From Muricea muricata (Eukaryota > Cnidaria > Anthozoa > Malacalcyonacea > Plexauridae): a stretch of 64,000 nucleotides of DNA. Positions 32,840 through 44,092 of the stretch are shown here, piece by piece. A program made the position numbers and the translations under genes. The stretch's first letter is position 1; every line of letters starts with the position of its first letter. The DNA is taken from the NCBI GenBank assembly GCA_963855995.1, contig OY979716.1, forward strand, positions 38,424,624-38,488,623. Reading direction: 5' to 3'. Under the pieces are notes generated by a model that was given only the letters and a program-made list of their open reading frames with translations, had not been told where the DNA came from and did no database searches.

Positions 32840-34193
32840 ATGGCATCTGTAACGGATATGTCAAATATTTTGGAAAAGATGAGTTTAGGTTACGTCAGCC
32901 AACGATTTATAGATGAAAATATAACCCCAGATATTGTATGCATGCTCTCCTTGTTCGAACTGAATTGGTTGGGCTTACGTAATCACAGCGAAATCATGGC
33001 ACTGCGAATCGAGTGTATAAAGTATTCAGGTGGGCAGCCGTTAAAAAGCCAAGACCTAAACGCACATGTCAAGTATGAAATACCACGGGAAATATTGGAA
33101 GGTTTTCTGGATGAAGGTTTTCTTATTAGCGAAATCGCTACGATGATGTCCGTGTCTGAAAGTACAATATATCGACAAATGAGATGTTATGGTCTGAGCA
33201 AACTTACCTTTTCTGACGTTACTGAAGAACAGTTAGATGCCCACGTGGCTAAAATTGCGAAAGATTTTCCGTTTTGTGGTGAAAAAATGTTCAAGCAAAT
33301 TCTGGAGCAGAAAGGCATAAGAGTGCAAAGAATGAGACTACGGGACTCCATACACCGGGTAGATGCTGAAGGTGTTGAAAACAGAAGGAAGGGAAGATTA
33401 CATCGACGAGTCTACAATGTTAAAGGGCCTAATCATCTATGGCACGTAGACACCAATCACAAGCTGGTAAGGTGGAATTTCATAATTGTGGGAGGAATCG
33501 ACGATTTTAGCCGGTTACCAGTTATGTTAGTCTGTACTAACAACAACAAATCTGAGACATTGCTGTCATGCTTTTTGGGCGCCATTTCTGAATATGGTTT
33601 ACCTAGCAGGGTTAGGACAGACAAAGGCTTGGAAAATGTCCTCATTGCAGATTTAATGATTGAGAAAAGGGGAAGTGGTCGTGGAAGCATCATTACTGGT
33701 CCAAGTACACACAACCAAAGAATCGAAAGACTTTGGCGGGACGTTTTTCAAGGTGTTTTGAGTTACTACTACCACTTGTTCTATTTCTTAGAAGACCAAC
33801 TAGTTTTGGATCCATTCGATGACAAACATATTGCTGCGTTACACTACACATACATGGACGGAATAAGCAGTAAACTTCGAATTTGGCAAAAGGCATGGTC
33901 AAATCACCGAATGCGTACCACCCGGTAGTCCGTATAGGTTATGGATTGCTGGTCAAGCTCAGAATCCTACTGGCCTGGATCAGTCAATAGCGGATTGGCA
34001 AAATTTTGGAGTTGAAGGTAATGTTGACCTTGAAGATGATCTCGAAGAAGAAGGCCGACCAATATTTTCTCCACCAGTGCTGAAACTTAGTGAAAACTGC
34101 AGATCTGAACTTGCATCTATTGTTTCACAAGAAAATAATTACAGAGTAGAGCACTATATGTTGGCGCTAGAAATCATACAAAGGAACACATAA
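32840..34193 (+). CDS. SAM-like domain plus integrase-core DDE transposase, C-terminally frameshifted
   Basis: The start is the ATG at 32840 (MASVTDMSNILEKM). Residues about 7-60 (LGYVSQRFIDENITPDIVCM, LNWLGLRNHSEIMALR) have the pattern of a SAM domain. A helix-turn-helix follows (FLISEIATMMSVSESTIYRQ). The catalytic core reads WHVDTNHKL (first Asp), GGIDDFSRLPV, RTDKGLEN (second Asp), THNQRIERLWRDV (Glu), typical of the integrase/IS3-like fold. At about 33912 a shift of one base (or loss of two) sends the frame to a stop at 33928. The next frame continues sensibly as PPGSPYRLWIAGQ, then LEDDLEEEGRPIF to a stop at 34193, which is the expected C-terminus. So the core is whole but the tail is out of frame. 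It is unspliced. Confidence 0.8.
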
Positions 34194-34194
34194 A

Positions 34195-35150
34195 TTTAAC
34201 ATGAAGAACTTCGTTCTAAATAACGGGTATAAAAACTTTAATATGAACAAGAATAACTACGTTATATTCTATACGTAAATCTATTTTGCGACTACCAAGA
34301 ACACACCTCCTTGCAAACTTTCTATTCTAATGTTATCATTTAACTCATTATATCATTCACTATGATTGGTAATGAAAGAAATAATGAAAAGAAAATTCTT
34401 GTCTTGGTAGTCACTAACAGATTCCTGCAGTATAATGAATAGGGTTGATACCTGGCCTAAAGATAACAAATTGCGAGCGTAGCGTCTGCTCTATACAACA
34501 TGTACTCAAACGTGACTAAAATGTACACTACAGAATATCTCGTCATAAAGTCTGAATAATTGATCATCAGATGGTAAAAAGGAAAAGATAAATTTAACAT
34601 GTGGAACTTCATTTTAAATAACGAATATAAAAACTTTAATATGAACAATATAAATCACTACGTTATATTCTACAGGTAAATCTATTTTGCGACTACCAAG
34701 AAAACACCACTTTGCAAACTTTCCATTTTAAGACCATTTTCCACTTCAGGCATGTTGTAGCGATATGTACCATATTTCATTCTTCCGCCCTTGAGCAGTC
34801 AAGCAGAACTAATGATATGGACACAACAGAATGCGCTACAGTATGTTTCGCTACGATACGGTTGAAGTAGAAAACTGGCTTTAATGTTAGTATTTACCTC
34901 AATATATCATTCACTATGACTGGTAATGAAAGAAATAATGAAAAGAAAATTCATGTATTGGTAGTCACTAACAGATTCCTGCCTCAATGAATAAGGTTGA
35001 TACCTGGCTTAAAGATAACAAATTGCGAGCAAAGTGTGTGTGCTCTATACAACATATACTGTACTCAAACGTGACCAAAATGTGCACTAGAGAATGCCTC
35101 GTCATAAAGACTGAATAATTGATCATCTGATGGTAAAGGCATGGTAGTAT
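34195..35150. repeat. Tandem duplication covering the 3' end of the HECT gene, one copy carrying a 152-bp hairpin
   Basis: 34195-34590 is repeated at 34589-35150 with roughly 85-90% identity (for example CTACGTTATATTCTA and TGCGACTACCAAGAA in both). The second copy has an extra 152 bp at about 34737-34890 whose ends are inverted (CCATTTTCCACTTCA / TGAAGTAGAAAACTGG-type), that is, a small MITE. The duplicated unit includes the last codons of the HECT gene, read on minus. Confidence 0.7.
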
Positions 35151-37246
35151 GCAACGCATACGGTAACATCATCACATTCGTACATGTGTTTGCCATTGGA
35201 AGGAACGACGTTGTCACCTCGAAGAATGTTATAGAAGGTTGAAGTTTGAAACCCAATAATGGTTCTTCGTCACAGCAAGTAGCAAATGTAATATGGAACC
35301 CAACGTGATATCACCCCTTCTTTCAGCGAGAATAAACAGCAAATTTCATTTTTGGTAATTAACAATGCACACATATTGTTATTAACATTATTACTTATAC
35401 TGGGTTTTGAAAAAAAATGTTGCATAAATAAGGAGTCCGTAATTATTGTACATTTTACGCCAATCTGGAAGGTGAAACTATTAATATCAATGTACTCCCA
35501 AAAGTATGTTACTTTAAATTCATTACTGATTCCAAGGTCACTAATTATATTTCAAAACATGATGCTCTACTATTATTATTGTGTGACACATGACAATATA
35601 TATTTTGTACATAATAGTACATATTTTGTGTTTCTTGCCATTGGCAACTACAACACTAGCATTACAACAATTTGGGGGCAGAACTCAACAGCTTAAAAAC
35701 AACACAATTCCTATACATTTTGAGCAAATGATATTTTTTTGTGCGTGCAGACTACACTTTTATACAAATCAGACATAACATATAAATCCTTCTTATTGAC
35801 GAAAATTGTTAAATTTCGGTCCATGACACTCAATGTATATTGTTCTTAAGCAGTAAAGGATACAATTATACCACTATATGATATGGACACTTTATGGTTA
35901 TTTCTTGTACTAAATATTTAATCTCACCAGCAACTTGTCGCATATACTGGCACAGCAACATATACACAGTTGTTTCATAAATCCTTCTATTCGAACCAAC
36001 TGGACTGAAGTGTGGTGTCAACAAAGCGTTTCGTTTTCTGATCGTAAGGAAAGATGTCAGATTGGCCCTGAAAATTTCCCTTAGAAATGGCATTTCATCA
36101 CAAATCTAAAAAAGTGCTTCACATTGGACATATTGACCCACATGTACGTACCCTACAGTGCATCTGCATAATATAAAACAATCGACTTGGCAGTCAAATA
36201 TCAAAATATGATTGAAAATCTTAGAAAATGTCAAACCATTGGTACATTGATACTTAATTATTCCACATGCTGCTAAAGTTTGAATTATCCCACATGCTTG
36301 AATTATCCCACATATTGCTACTATTTGGAATAACCTTTGCTATAACCCAGCCCATACGCAAAGTCAGCTGTAAGCTGTAATTGGGGGGGGGTTATATATA
36401 TTCACATATATAACACTGCAAAATATAAAATTCATTACCTGGAATATACCAACTTTTTCCAAGCCTTTTCTTAAGTTGGTAAGTGATTGCAACATGTTAT
36501 CAGGGTCAAAGACTGCACCAATTACATTTTCAGGCAAAAATTGTGGGAGTTTGCCATTTTGCAATACACTCAAGCCTACAAAAGAAGTAAAAAGGAGAGA
36601 AATGAATAACTGGCTTCTATAATCAATTGTTTGGTTTCTTTACATAAACAGAAAGAACTTGTAAATTTAATTAGAAGAAAATTAACATGGTTGGGAATGT
36701 TGCTACTGCTAAGGAACCACAGGTAGCCAAGCAGTTAGTGCATTGCAGCTTTCAGCCTTAAGAAAGCCAAACTGAGTCTGCTCTCCACTTTAATCATTTT
36801 AAGTGTGCTGGGTTTCTCATAGTTGATCAACCTGTGCTTTCAGGGTTTTTATCCAGTTGCTCCAATTTTCTTCCCTCTCTAAAATCAGCAAATATATGAC
36901 ACATAGTTGTGCACTTCCTGTGTCAATGACTTTAAATAAATCATACTTTTTCCACAATCAAACATGTTGTTCAGAAATTTGTTTTTCCTCAAATTTCATC
37001 AGCAATACTTACTATAATGTGCTCTAACTTATTTTTTTAGTATAGCACTATATGGTTTTACTCATCGGTGTAAATATCTTTCTTCTTCCTGCAAATACTA
37101 CGAAGACGAACACGATCTCCTATAGTTGTTACACCTAGTCGAGTAAGCTCCGCATCAGTCATGGCAACTATTAACTCTGGTTCGATTTGTTCGTCGTTAA
37201 AACGTGGCAGTAATGTCGAAAGACCAGCTTCGAGTATTTTATCCAT
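35065..37246 (-). CDS. SAM-domain / HECT ubiquitin-ligase-like gene carried by element D (partial exon model)
   Basis: Exon 37246-37062 encodes MDKILEAGLSTLLPRF...PELIVAMTDAELTRLGVTTIG, a SAM-like domain, ending at a GTAAAA donor. Further exons: 36575-36439 (NVIGAVFDPDNM, LRKGLEKVGIFQ), 36105-35928 (FSPVGSNRRIYETTVYMLL, matching the helix before the HECT C-lobe) and about 35306-35065 (LLGFKLQPSITFFEVTTSF, LPMANTCTNVMMLPY). The last contains the catalytic-cysteine signature of HECT E3 ligases (LP-A-TC-N-L-LP). The intron between the first two visible exons does not fit in phase, so at least one exon is missing from my model. An in-frame TGA precedes the last exon's conserved part. Proteins annotated as G2/M-phase-specific E3 ligase-like in invertebrates and fish have this layout. 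A role in controlling host or transposase stability is inference. Confidence 0.65.
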
Positions 37247-37426
37247 TTCGACCAAATATATATACTTCTTGCAAGTGTACAAAAATCTGTTTACCGCGCG
37301 TTTGCTCAATACCGTTGATTGCAACTACAGGTGAACAGTTACAGACAACAAAAGGACAAATTGTATTTCTAGGGAGAGGGGGGAGGTGTTGCACAATATA
37401 TGGTTGCACAGGATATAATGAAAAAG

Positions 37427-37880
37427 CACTGTATACAATGTAAAAAGCACATCATATGATGTCAAAAGCACCGCAAATGATGTCAAAAGCACCGCATATA
37501 ATGTCGAAAGCACCGCATATAATGTGAAAGCACCGCATATAAAGAAAAAAGCACCGCATAAAAAGAAAAAAGCACAGCATATAATGTTAAAAGCACCACA
37601 TATGATGTTAAAAGCACCGCATATAATGTTGAAAGCACCGCATATAATGTGAATAGCACAGCATATAATGTCAAAAGCACCGCATGTAATGTGAAAAGCA
37701 CCGCATATAAAGAAAAAAGCACAGCATATAATGTAAAAAGCACCGCATATAATGTCAAAAGCACCGCATATAATGTCAAAAGCACCGCATATAATGTCAA
37801 AAGCACCGCATATAATGTTAAAAGCACCGCATATAATGTAAAAAGCACAGCATATAATGTTGAAAGCACCGCATATAATG
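37427..37880 (-). repeat. Right terminal array of element D: 21-bp units, inverted relative to the left array
   Basis: About twenty units of GTCAAAAGCACCGCATATAAT type, the reverse complement of the left array. It is longer than the left array, so unit number has changed since the arrays formed. Confidence 0.9.
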
Positions 37881-37942
37881 CAAAAGCGTATAACGTAACG
37901 AAAAGTTACCACCTAAGACAGCTATGGCATTCCATACATTAT

Positions 37943-38750
37943 TGACATTTACATTGCGATATCATGATCACCATGATTATTAGATGATTTGACATACACT
38001 TAGTGGATTATTAGATGCTATAATGTCCATAAGAGTTTCAGATGACTCTTGTAATTCGGGTTGGCTTTTGTATCTACTGGTCTAGGCCAAATAAATTTAG
38101 GATAGATTTAAATTCCTTGTTGTCATCAGAGACTAGATAATTTACATTAACTTCTCCCAGGAGGATAACTTCTTTAGAATTTTCGGTCACATTTTCCAGC
38201 AATACTTTTAAATGCTCATTAAAATTTCTGTCACGATATTCAGAGCTGTCTGGTGGTCAATAGATTATTCCAAGCACCACACCTTTAGACTTTTTAATCT
38301 TTATTTCAATCCAGGTCGACTTGATATCGCCAGTTTCCAGGTTCACTCTGCTCCCAATTTATACCGTCTGCAATATATGCACCAACCCCCCCTCCTTTAC
38401 CTGCTCTCCTGCAATTACTTATAAACGAGTAACCTGCAACATCAAATAATCCCAGTTTAGATTCAGCAGTAATATGCATTTCAGTTAAAGTTAACACATC
38501 AATGGCCAGGGAACTCTCAAGCAATTCAGCTACTTAAACTCCATTTGAAACCAGTCCTCATACATTTCGATGGAAGATTTTAATTCCCTCGTTCAACAAG
38601 AACGAGTTCAATTCAGCTATAAATCTCTCTGGGCCCAGACAAGATTCAATGTCACCACACATTGAAAGCAATATAGTGACAATGCCTTGAGTTGAGCTTT
38701 GAGTGCAAAAGGACAACTTTCAACTTCTCACTTGACACAAACTTTATAAA
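37943..38750 (-). pseudogene. LINE endonuclease part (5' portion of the split LINE)
   Basis: Minus strand: ILLSMCGDIESCLGPERF (about 38660), then LAIDVLTLTEMHITAESKLG and GYSFISNCRRAGKGGGVGAY (38524-38370) and VILLGEVNVNYLVSDD (about 38170), the apurinic/apyrimidinic-type endonuclease of a non-LTR element. It ends at element D, and the RT half continues at 32396. Stops and shifts break the frame. Upstream, 38880-39000 holds two to three imperfect copies of AGAGCCACTTTCAACATAGT. Confidence 0.7.
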
Positions 38751-39059
38751 ATATAAGATTCCTTTTCATGATTGAGCTCAAATCTCTTCACAGTTAATGC
38801 AATCGTATCAGAGCTAATGAAAGACGTTTTTCTCACTTGAATACTTGCTAATATAATTGCCACAAGCAGAGCCGCTTTCAACATAGTCTTTATTGAATAA
38901 TTGGCATTTGAATCATTCTAACGTAGTCTTTACTGAATAATTGCCACAAGCAGAGCCACTTTCAACATAGTCTTTATTGAATAAATAGCCACAAGAGACA
39001 TGTGGCTTTACAAGATATAAACTACCTATATACATGGATACAATAAAATATATATGAAT

Positions 39060-40690
39060 TAATTACTCAATTTAGCTAGGACTGTTAAAAAGGAACCATT
39101 TTACCCACATATCCAGTGATATACGATGTTATTGCTTCTTTATACTCAGGCAGTTCAATGGCATTTGAAACATCACAGTAATCGTGATCATCTCATGTAT
39201 TTGATCAATCTTTTCTCGATAGCCCACGCCAGAGATTCTAGTGGGTTGAGAGTTGATTACAGACTGATTTTTCGCGCTGCTCAAAATTTGTGTGTCATCT
39301 TGAGGAGTGCAGTTTCTATTCCCCCTTCAATATTGTGCCTCATTAACAGTTGTTTGTAAACAGTTATAAATTGGCAGGTAGTTGGATTGTTATTCCAGCC
39401 TCCTGATGCTTTTACCAACGAGAAAAATAACTCCAAATGATCCTGGCTCATCTTGTACCTGAAAAGATAGTTGAGCACCAGATTCTCGACATTAATCGGA
39501 TCGTCTGCTAATCCCAAGACAGATTTGACGCACAAAAAGAAACCAAGAAATCCTGTTTTCCTCCTTAACATCAGGATCTTCACACCATCAAGACATTTCA
39601 AGCTTTGAATATATTCACTTGCCTCATCTAGAAACCTCTTTGGTTACTCATAGTTAGATGATCAAAAGTACAGATAAATTTTACTGTTGCTTTACAACCT
39701 TTAAATTGTGGTAGTTTCTGCTTACCTTCATAATACTCCAAAGCATCCGCAACACTCAAACTGAGTGCCTTGACTGCAAGGTTTACCTTCATCTTTTGTG
39801 GCTTCTAGTTCACATGAGCAGGCCTGAGTTTGTCAGCTAAATGTAAACCTTCAGATTCCTGTAATTCTTGCAATCATGTTACGAACTCCCACTTGATTTG
39901 ATTGCCATTTTCATCTTGTAAGACCTTCCAATCTGATAAAACATTTCTCACTAACTTTATCATGTGACATCTGTCTAAAAAATGTATATATTCGTGTGTG
40001 GATCACAAGAATGTTGGAAATACGCTTGCAAATTATCGGGTGATAATTTGACACCAAGCAACTTTGGTATTGACTGGTGAGGAGTAGGGCCATCACAAGA
40101 CATTACTTTTGCTCCTGCTTCATGCATTTTTCTGATGCATTTTTTGGTCAAGTTAGCTTTCTCTGCTCCAGTAAGACCATGTATGAGAAAGTAACCACAT
40201 GACACTTTCCAACTAGAATTCACTCACACTGCCATAGAAAAGAGAGCTTGCCTCTGTAGCGAGTCGTCATCTGTGCCTGTACCACGGTCATTAAACTCGT
40301 GGAAATGCTTGCTGTGTCCCACTTGACATGCTTACGCATGGACATCTCATCAAGCATTAAGACACAGATAATTTCTTGATTGTCCCTCTGCTGTTAACAC
40401 TTTGGCTTTTAATGCTGTCAAGGCATCCTTCATGAAACCCGGTTTGCCATCTATAGAACTATACCATGACTGAATCATGGACACATGCAGCAATCCCAAG
40501 TCGAAACTTTCCACGCATAATTATGCACTTTCGTCAAATAAAATCTTAGCGTCAAGGCAAATGATCTAAGGTCGAGAGGGTACTCCCCAAGTTTTTGTTC
40601 TTTTTCTGTGATACTAACCTTTTCATTGGCTCTATAGGAACTCCAGAGAAAGTTGTTTCTAACATACATGTGCATTCATTATGTATGAGA
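39060..40690 (-). pseudogene. P-element (THAP9-like) transposase remnants
   Basis: Minus strand, in order: YPLDLRSFALTLRFYLTKVH (about 40590), VSMIQSWYSSIDGKPGFMK (about 40470), SCGYFLIHGLTGAEKANLTK and MSCDGPTPHQSIPKLLGVKL (40223-40030), MKVNLAVKALSLSVADALEY (about 39790), MSQDHLELFFSLVKASGGWN and NNNPTTCQFITVYKQLL (39450-39330) and AITSYITGYVGKMV (about 39100). These follow the central and C-terminal regions of P-element/THAP9 transposases. The THAP zinc finger that should begin the protein is missing, as the upstream side abuts the Gypsy at about 40700. Many frameshifts; inactive. Confidence 0.75.
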
Positions 40691-40702
40691 TTTTTAATTC
40701 AC

Positions 40703-43700
40703 TTACCTTTTTGCTTCATTTATCTATTTTTTTTGGTAACTCGGATACTGTGCTCTTTAATTGCTTCTAGAGTCTTCACGGTGAATCAGATGTCTTGCGT
40801 TGCATTGATAGATTCCACCTCTTTAGCTACTTTGCGATCGCCTTCATTGGGCAGGTATGCTCTACTTAGTGTATCCGCGAGGTACATGGTGGATCCCTTT
40901 CAATACGATAGGTTGATCTGGTACAGTTGGGCTTGCATCAGCATACGTTGAAACCGTTTTGGTGCTTTGTAAACTGGTTTCTTAAGGATCACTTCCAAAG
41001 GCTTGTGGTCAGATTCTACGTTGACTTTTCTCCCATAAGTAAACATGTGAAATTTCTCTAGTCTGAATATAACCGCCAGAAGTTCCTTCTCAATTTGTCT
41101 CTACATCCGTCAATGCTTGACTAGCATAAGCTATTGGATGTCCATCTTGAGTTAGAACAGCTCCAAGTCCTCTCTCAGAAGCATCACACTGCAAAGTGCT
41201 CTCCTTTGAGGCATCAAAGTACTTTAGGGCAGGAACACTTGTCACCAGCCGTTTTACGTGATCGACCGCTCTGTCGTGAATATCCGTCCAAAGACCACTC
41301 AACATTTTGCAAGGTAAGGTCTCATAGTGGTTTACATACTTCACTCAGACGGGAGAGGAAGTTGCTAAGATAGTTTGTGAACCCAATAAATCTTCGAACA
41401 CTTACCACATCAGTTGAAGTAGGCATATCTAGAATGGCTTTCACTTTCTCAGGGTCTGGCTTCAGCCCCTTCTCTGTTATCACGTGACCCATAAACGCTA
41501 CTTCTTTGTGTCGCAATTTCACCTTCTGCTCATTAAGCTTTACATTTTGTTCCTGGCATCTGAGCATCAAGGCATGCAAATTCTGGTCATGATCTTTGGT
41601 GGCTTCATCGTCAGTTGCACCTTCAACAAAGATCAGGATGTCATCATGTATTACTCGTATCCCCTTGAGACCTTAAAGGGCATGATTTAATCTTTGTTGA
41701 AATTCCTCAGGTGCCGTACTCACCCTGAATGGTAGTCGACACCATCAATATCGTCTAAACAGTGAGTTAAACGTCGTTAACTGTGAACTTTCTTTATCAA
41801 GTTCGACATGCCAGAATCCATTCTTTACATCAGTGGTAGAAAACACTTTCGCTCTGGCTAACTCAGGGAGGATTTCATCAATTGTTGGCGTTGGATAATG
41901 ACTTCTTCGTAACACATAGTTAAGATCTTTCGGATCAATGCAGACACGAATCTGTCCATTTGGTTTATGTACAATTACCAAACTCGACACCCAGGACGTC
42001 GACTCTGTGACTCCCGTAATGATTCCCAGATCTTGTAGCCTCTCCAACTCTTGTTTTAATTTATCTTTCAAAGCTATTGGAACTCGTCTGGGCGGGTGGA
42101 CAACTGGTTCAGCATTCTCTTCTACTTCGAGTTTATATTGCCCCCTTAGTTTTCCCATCCCTTGAAACACGTCTGGATACTTTTTTACAACTTCGTCTTT
42201 TGTAAGGTGTCTACTGTGTACTGATTGTCTTGTCTGGTTCCCCCTTGCTCATCTTTAAAAGACATTATATTGTTATGTTCCACCCTTACAAGATCCATTT
42301 TTTGAATTGACAAGTTTCCAAGTATCAGTGTGCATCCGTTGACTACGACAAACTCAACATCATATATCTTCTCGTTGGTTGGATTCTGCAATCTCAGGCT
42401 ACATTGTCCAAATGGTTTTACAATGTCATTGTTATACATTTTCAGAACCTTTCTTGTAGCTTTTAGAGTTCTTTTAACAATGGGCAGTAAATCAACGGGA
42501 ATAATGTTCCAGGTCGCACCACTATCCGGCTGAAACTTGACAGGCTTCCCCTGGAACTCAAATGTTGCAAATAACTTTTTTTCATTCTTTGTCTTCCTAT
42601 TGGTGTTTATTGCATAATTGTTTATTGTTTCGTATTCAGTGTCAGAGTTTATAGTTAGGCAGTAATCATCATCATTAATGTCGTCACTGCTTGAACTTTC
42701 CACTGTTACATTGTTGACTTTGCTGGACTTCGAGAAACATTTCTTTGCAAAATGATTCATCTTGCCGCACTTTAGTCATTTCTTTCCAAAAGCCGGACAC
42801 TACTGTTGCTTGTGACTTCGTCCACATGATTTACATTCTTTTTTAACACTCATTTGAGAGTTCTTCGGCTTAAACTTTGTTGTTGTATCATCAGGCTTTC
42901 TAGCCGCCTCAGCTGACCGATTCCACTTTCCTTTGTCAAGCTCATGTCACAACCAGTTAATGACTTAACTTTCTTCAAGTGCCTTTCTTTGCTCTTTTGA
43001 CAATTCAGCTGCTCTGCAAGCATTTAGACAACGTTTCAAGTATAAGTCCTGACGTTTTAATAACCCTTCGCGAAGTTGCTTATCTTTAATACAACAGATT
43101 ATGCAGTCTGGCATCAGCGAGTCTTTGAGAGTAACAAAATTACAGCTTGCTGCTAAAACTTTTAAACCGGTAACAAATTGGTCTAATGGCTCATTTGTCT
43201 CTTGAATTTACGAGAAAAACTTATATCATTCAACAGTTTCGTTTCTCTTCGGGTTACAGAAGCTATCAAAAGCTTCTACGACTTGCTGTAGAGTTCTGTC
43301 ATGTGGTGGCGTTTCGAATTGTATTGTCTTGTAAATTTCATGGCCTTTGCTTCCAACTAAGTACAGGAACAACTTTGTCTTTGTTTTTCACTCTTGCCGT
43401 CCATTGCAAGATCCATATAGAGTTCGATTTCTGCTTTCCATCGCTTTCATTTGCTTGATAGCCCTATTGCATCGAAATCTAGCTGCATCGGTGTAGGCCG
43501 TGGGTTGCACAGTGGAAAGTAAAATAGAAAAACAGTTTCGTGACCCCCATCTGAGAAACAGATTTTCTTTCTCTTAATGCAAACTTGAAACAAGTATTCA
43601 ATTACCAAAAAAAGTTCTCAAGCAAAATACCTGCCCATTCGAGAGAAATCCTTATCCAAAACATCCAGCTTCGAAGCTTGCTATTTTGGCCGCCATCATG
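40703..43700 (-). mobile_element. Second Ty3/Gypsy: gag, protease, RT, RNase H; integrase missing
   Basis: Minus strand: gag-like region from about 43560 (FETPPHDRTLQQVVEAFDSF; LPDxIICCI-type helix; zinc knuckle LKCGKMNHFAKKC near 42760). Retropepsin with PDSGATWNIIP (about 42530). Reverse transcriptase from 42170 (PRRVPIALKDKLKQELERL, IRVCIDPKDLNYVL, VFSTTDVKNGFWHVEL). RT-thumb/connection (VAFMGHVITEKGLKPDPEKV, 41500). RNase H (LQCDASERGLGAVLTQDG, 41170; YLADTLSRAYLP, 40890). The sequence stops at the P-element remnant, so integrase and 3' LTR are absent. Multiple shifts and stops. It is a different family from the Gypsy at 23.3-27 kb. Confidence 0.8.
43490..43700 (-). repeat. Segment shared in inverted orientation with 49751-49935
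   Basis: On minus from about 43700: ATGGCGGCCAAAAT...GGATAAGGATTTCTC..CGAATGGGCAGG, GAACTTTTTTT, ATGGGGGTCACGAAAC and CCCACGGCCTA. The plus strand at 49751-49935 has each motif in the same order. It probably is the leader or start of the same retroelement family. Confidence 0.5.
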
Positions 43701-43709
43701 AATATTTGA

Positions 43710-44090
43710 CCGAAATTAGGAAAAATTGGGCTGAATGCTTGCTAGCGAACTTTGGTGCCAGTTTTTGAAATTTATGAAATAAACATCTACAAATTGCGAA
43801 AATGTTGACATCGTGCAAAATAGAAAATAAATGTTTAATTCATTTCGCCGGAACCAAAGAAAGTATATCCTTTCACTGAAAAGAGGTTTAAAACCTTCCT
43901 TTGTCATTGCGAGGAGTGGCTTCAGCTTGATAATATTGTCATAATAATAGTGAAAAGTAAGTTCACTGCATGTTTGCTGTCAGGATGAAAGCTCTGAAAA
44001 TTATGAGCAATGTTTTTTTCATCAAAAATGCTATAATTTGTTCACGGACATTTCCAAATTAAGAAGAGCAAGACAATTAAAAATAACCAA
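43710..44090. other. Spacer between the Gypsy and the next locus
   Basis: No domain or repeat recognised. Confidence 0.4.
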
Positions 44091-44092
44091 TA

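Larger units (their letters stand above)
32403..37936. mobile_element. Element D: integrase-type DNA transposon with satellite-like terminal repeats, SAM-transposase and SAM-HECT genes
   Basis: A 5.5-kb element inserted in a LINE. The ends are inverted over at least 60 bp (TATGGAATGCCATAGCTGTC, then CTTAGGTGGTAACTTTTCG). They run into tandem 21-bp arrays, also in inverted orientation. The flanking 6-mers CATCAT (32397-32402) and CATTAT (37937-37942) differ by one base and probably are the target duplication. The plus strand encodes an integrase-core transposase (32840-34193) and the minus strand a SAM/HECT gene (37246-35065), their 3' ends facing. The transposase type and 6-bp duplication suggest the IS3EU group, though assignment needs a comparison. 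Both genes carry damage, so this copy is probably inactive. Confidence 0.8.

Noticed and set aside
32455..37880. CRISPR-like arrays of short repeats
   Set aside because: The units are head-to-tail without unique spacers, arranged as inverted ends of a transposon in a eukaryotic genome.
37325..37945. Open frames of 195, 128 and 98 codons encoding repeated peptides (and similar frames at 32427-32739)
   Set aside because: They arise because the 21-bp repeat unit is divisible by three and lacks stops in several frames on both strands. Not genes.
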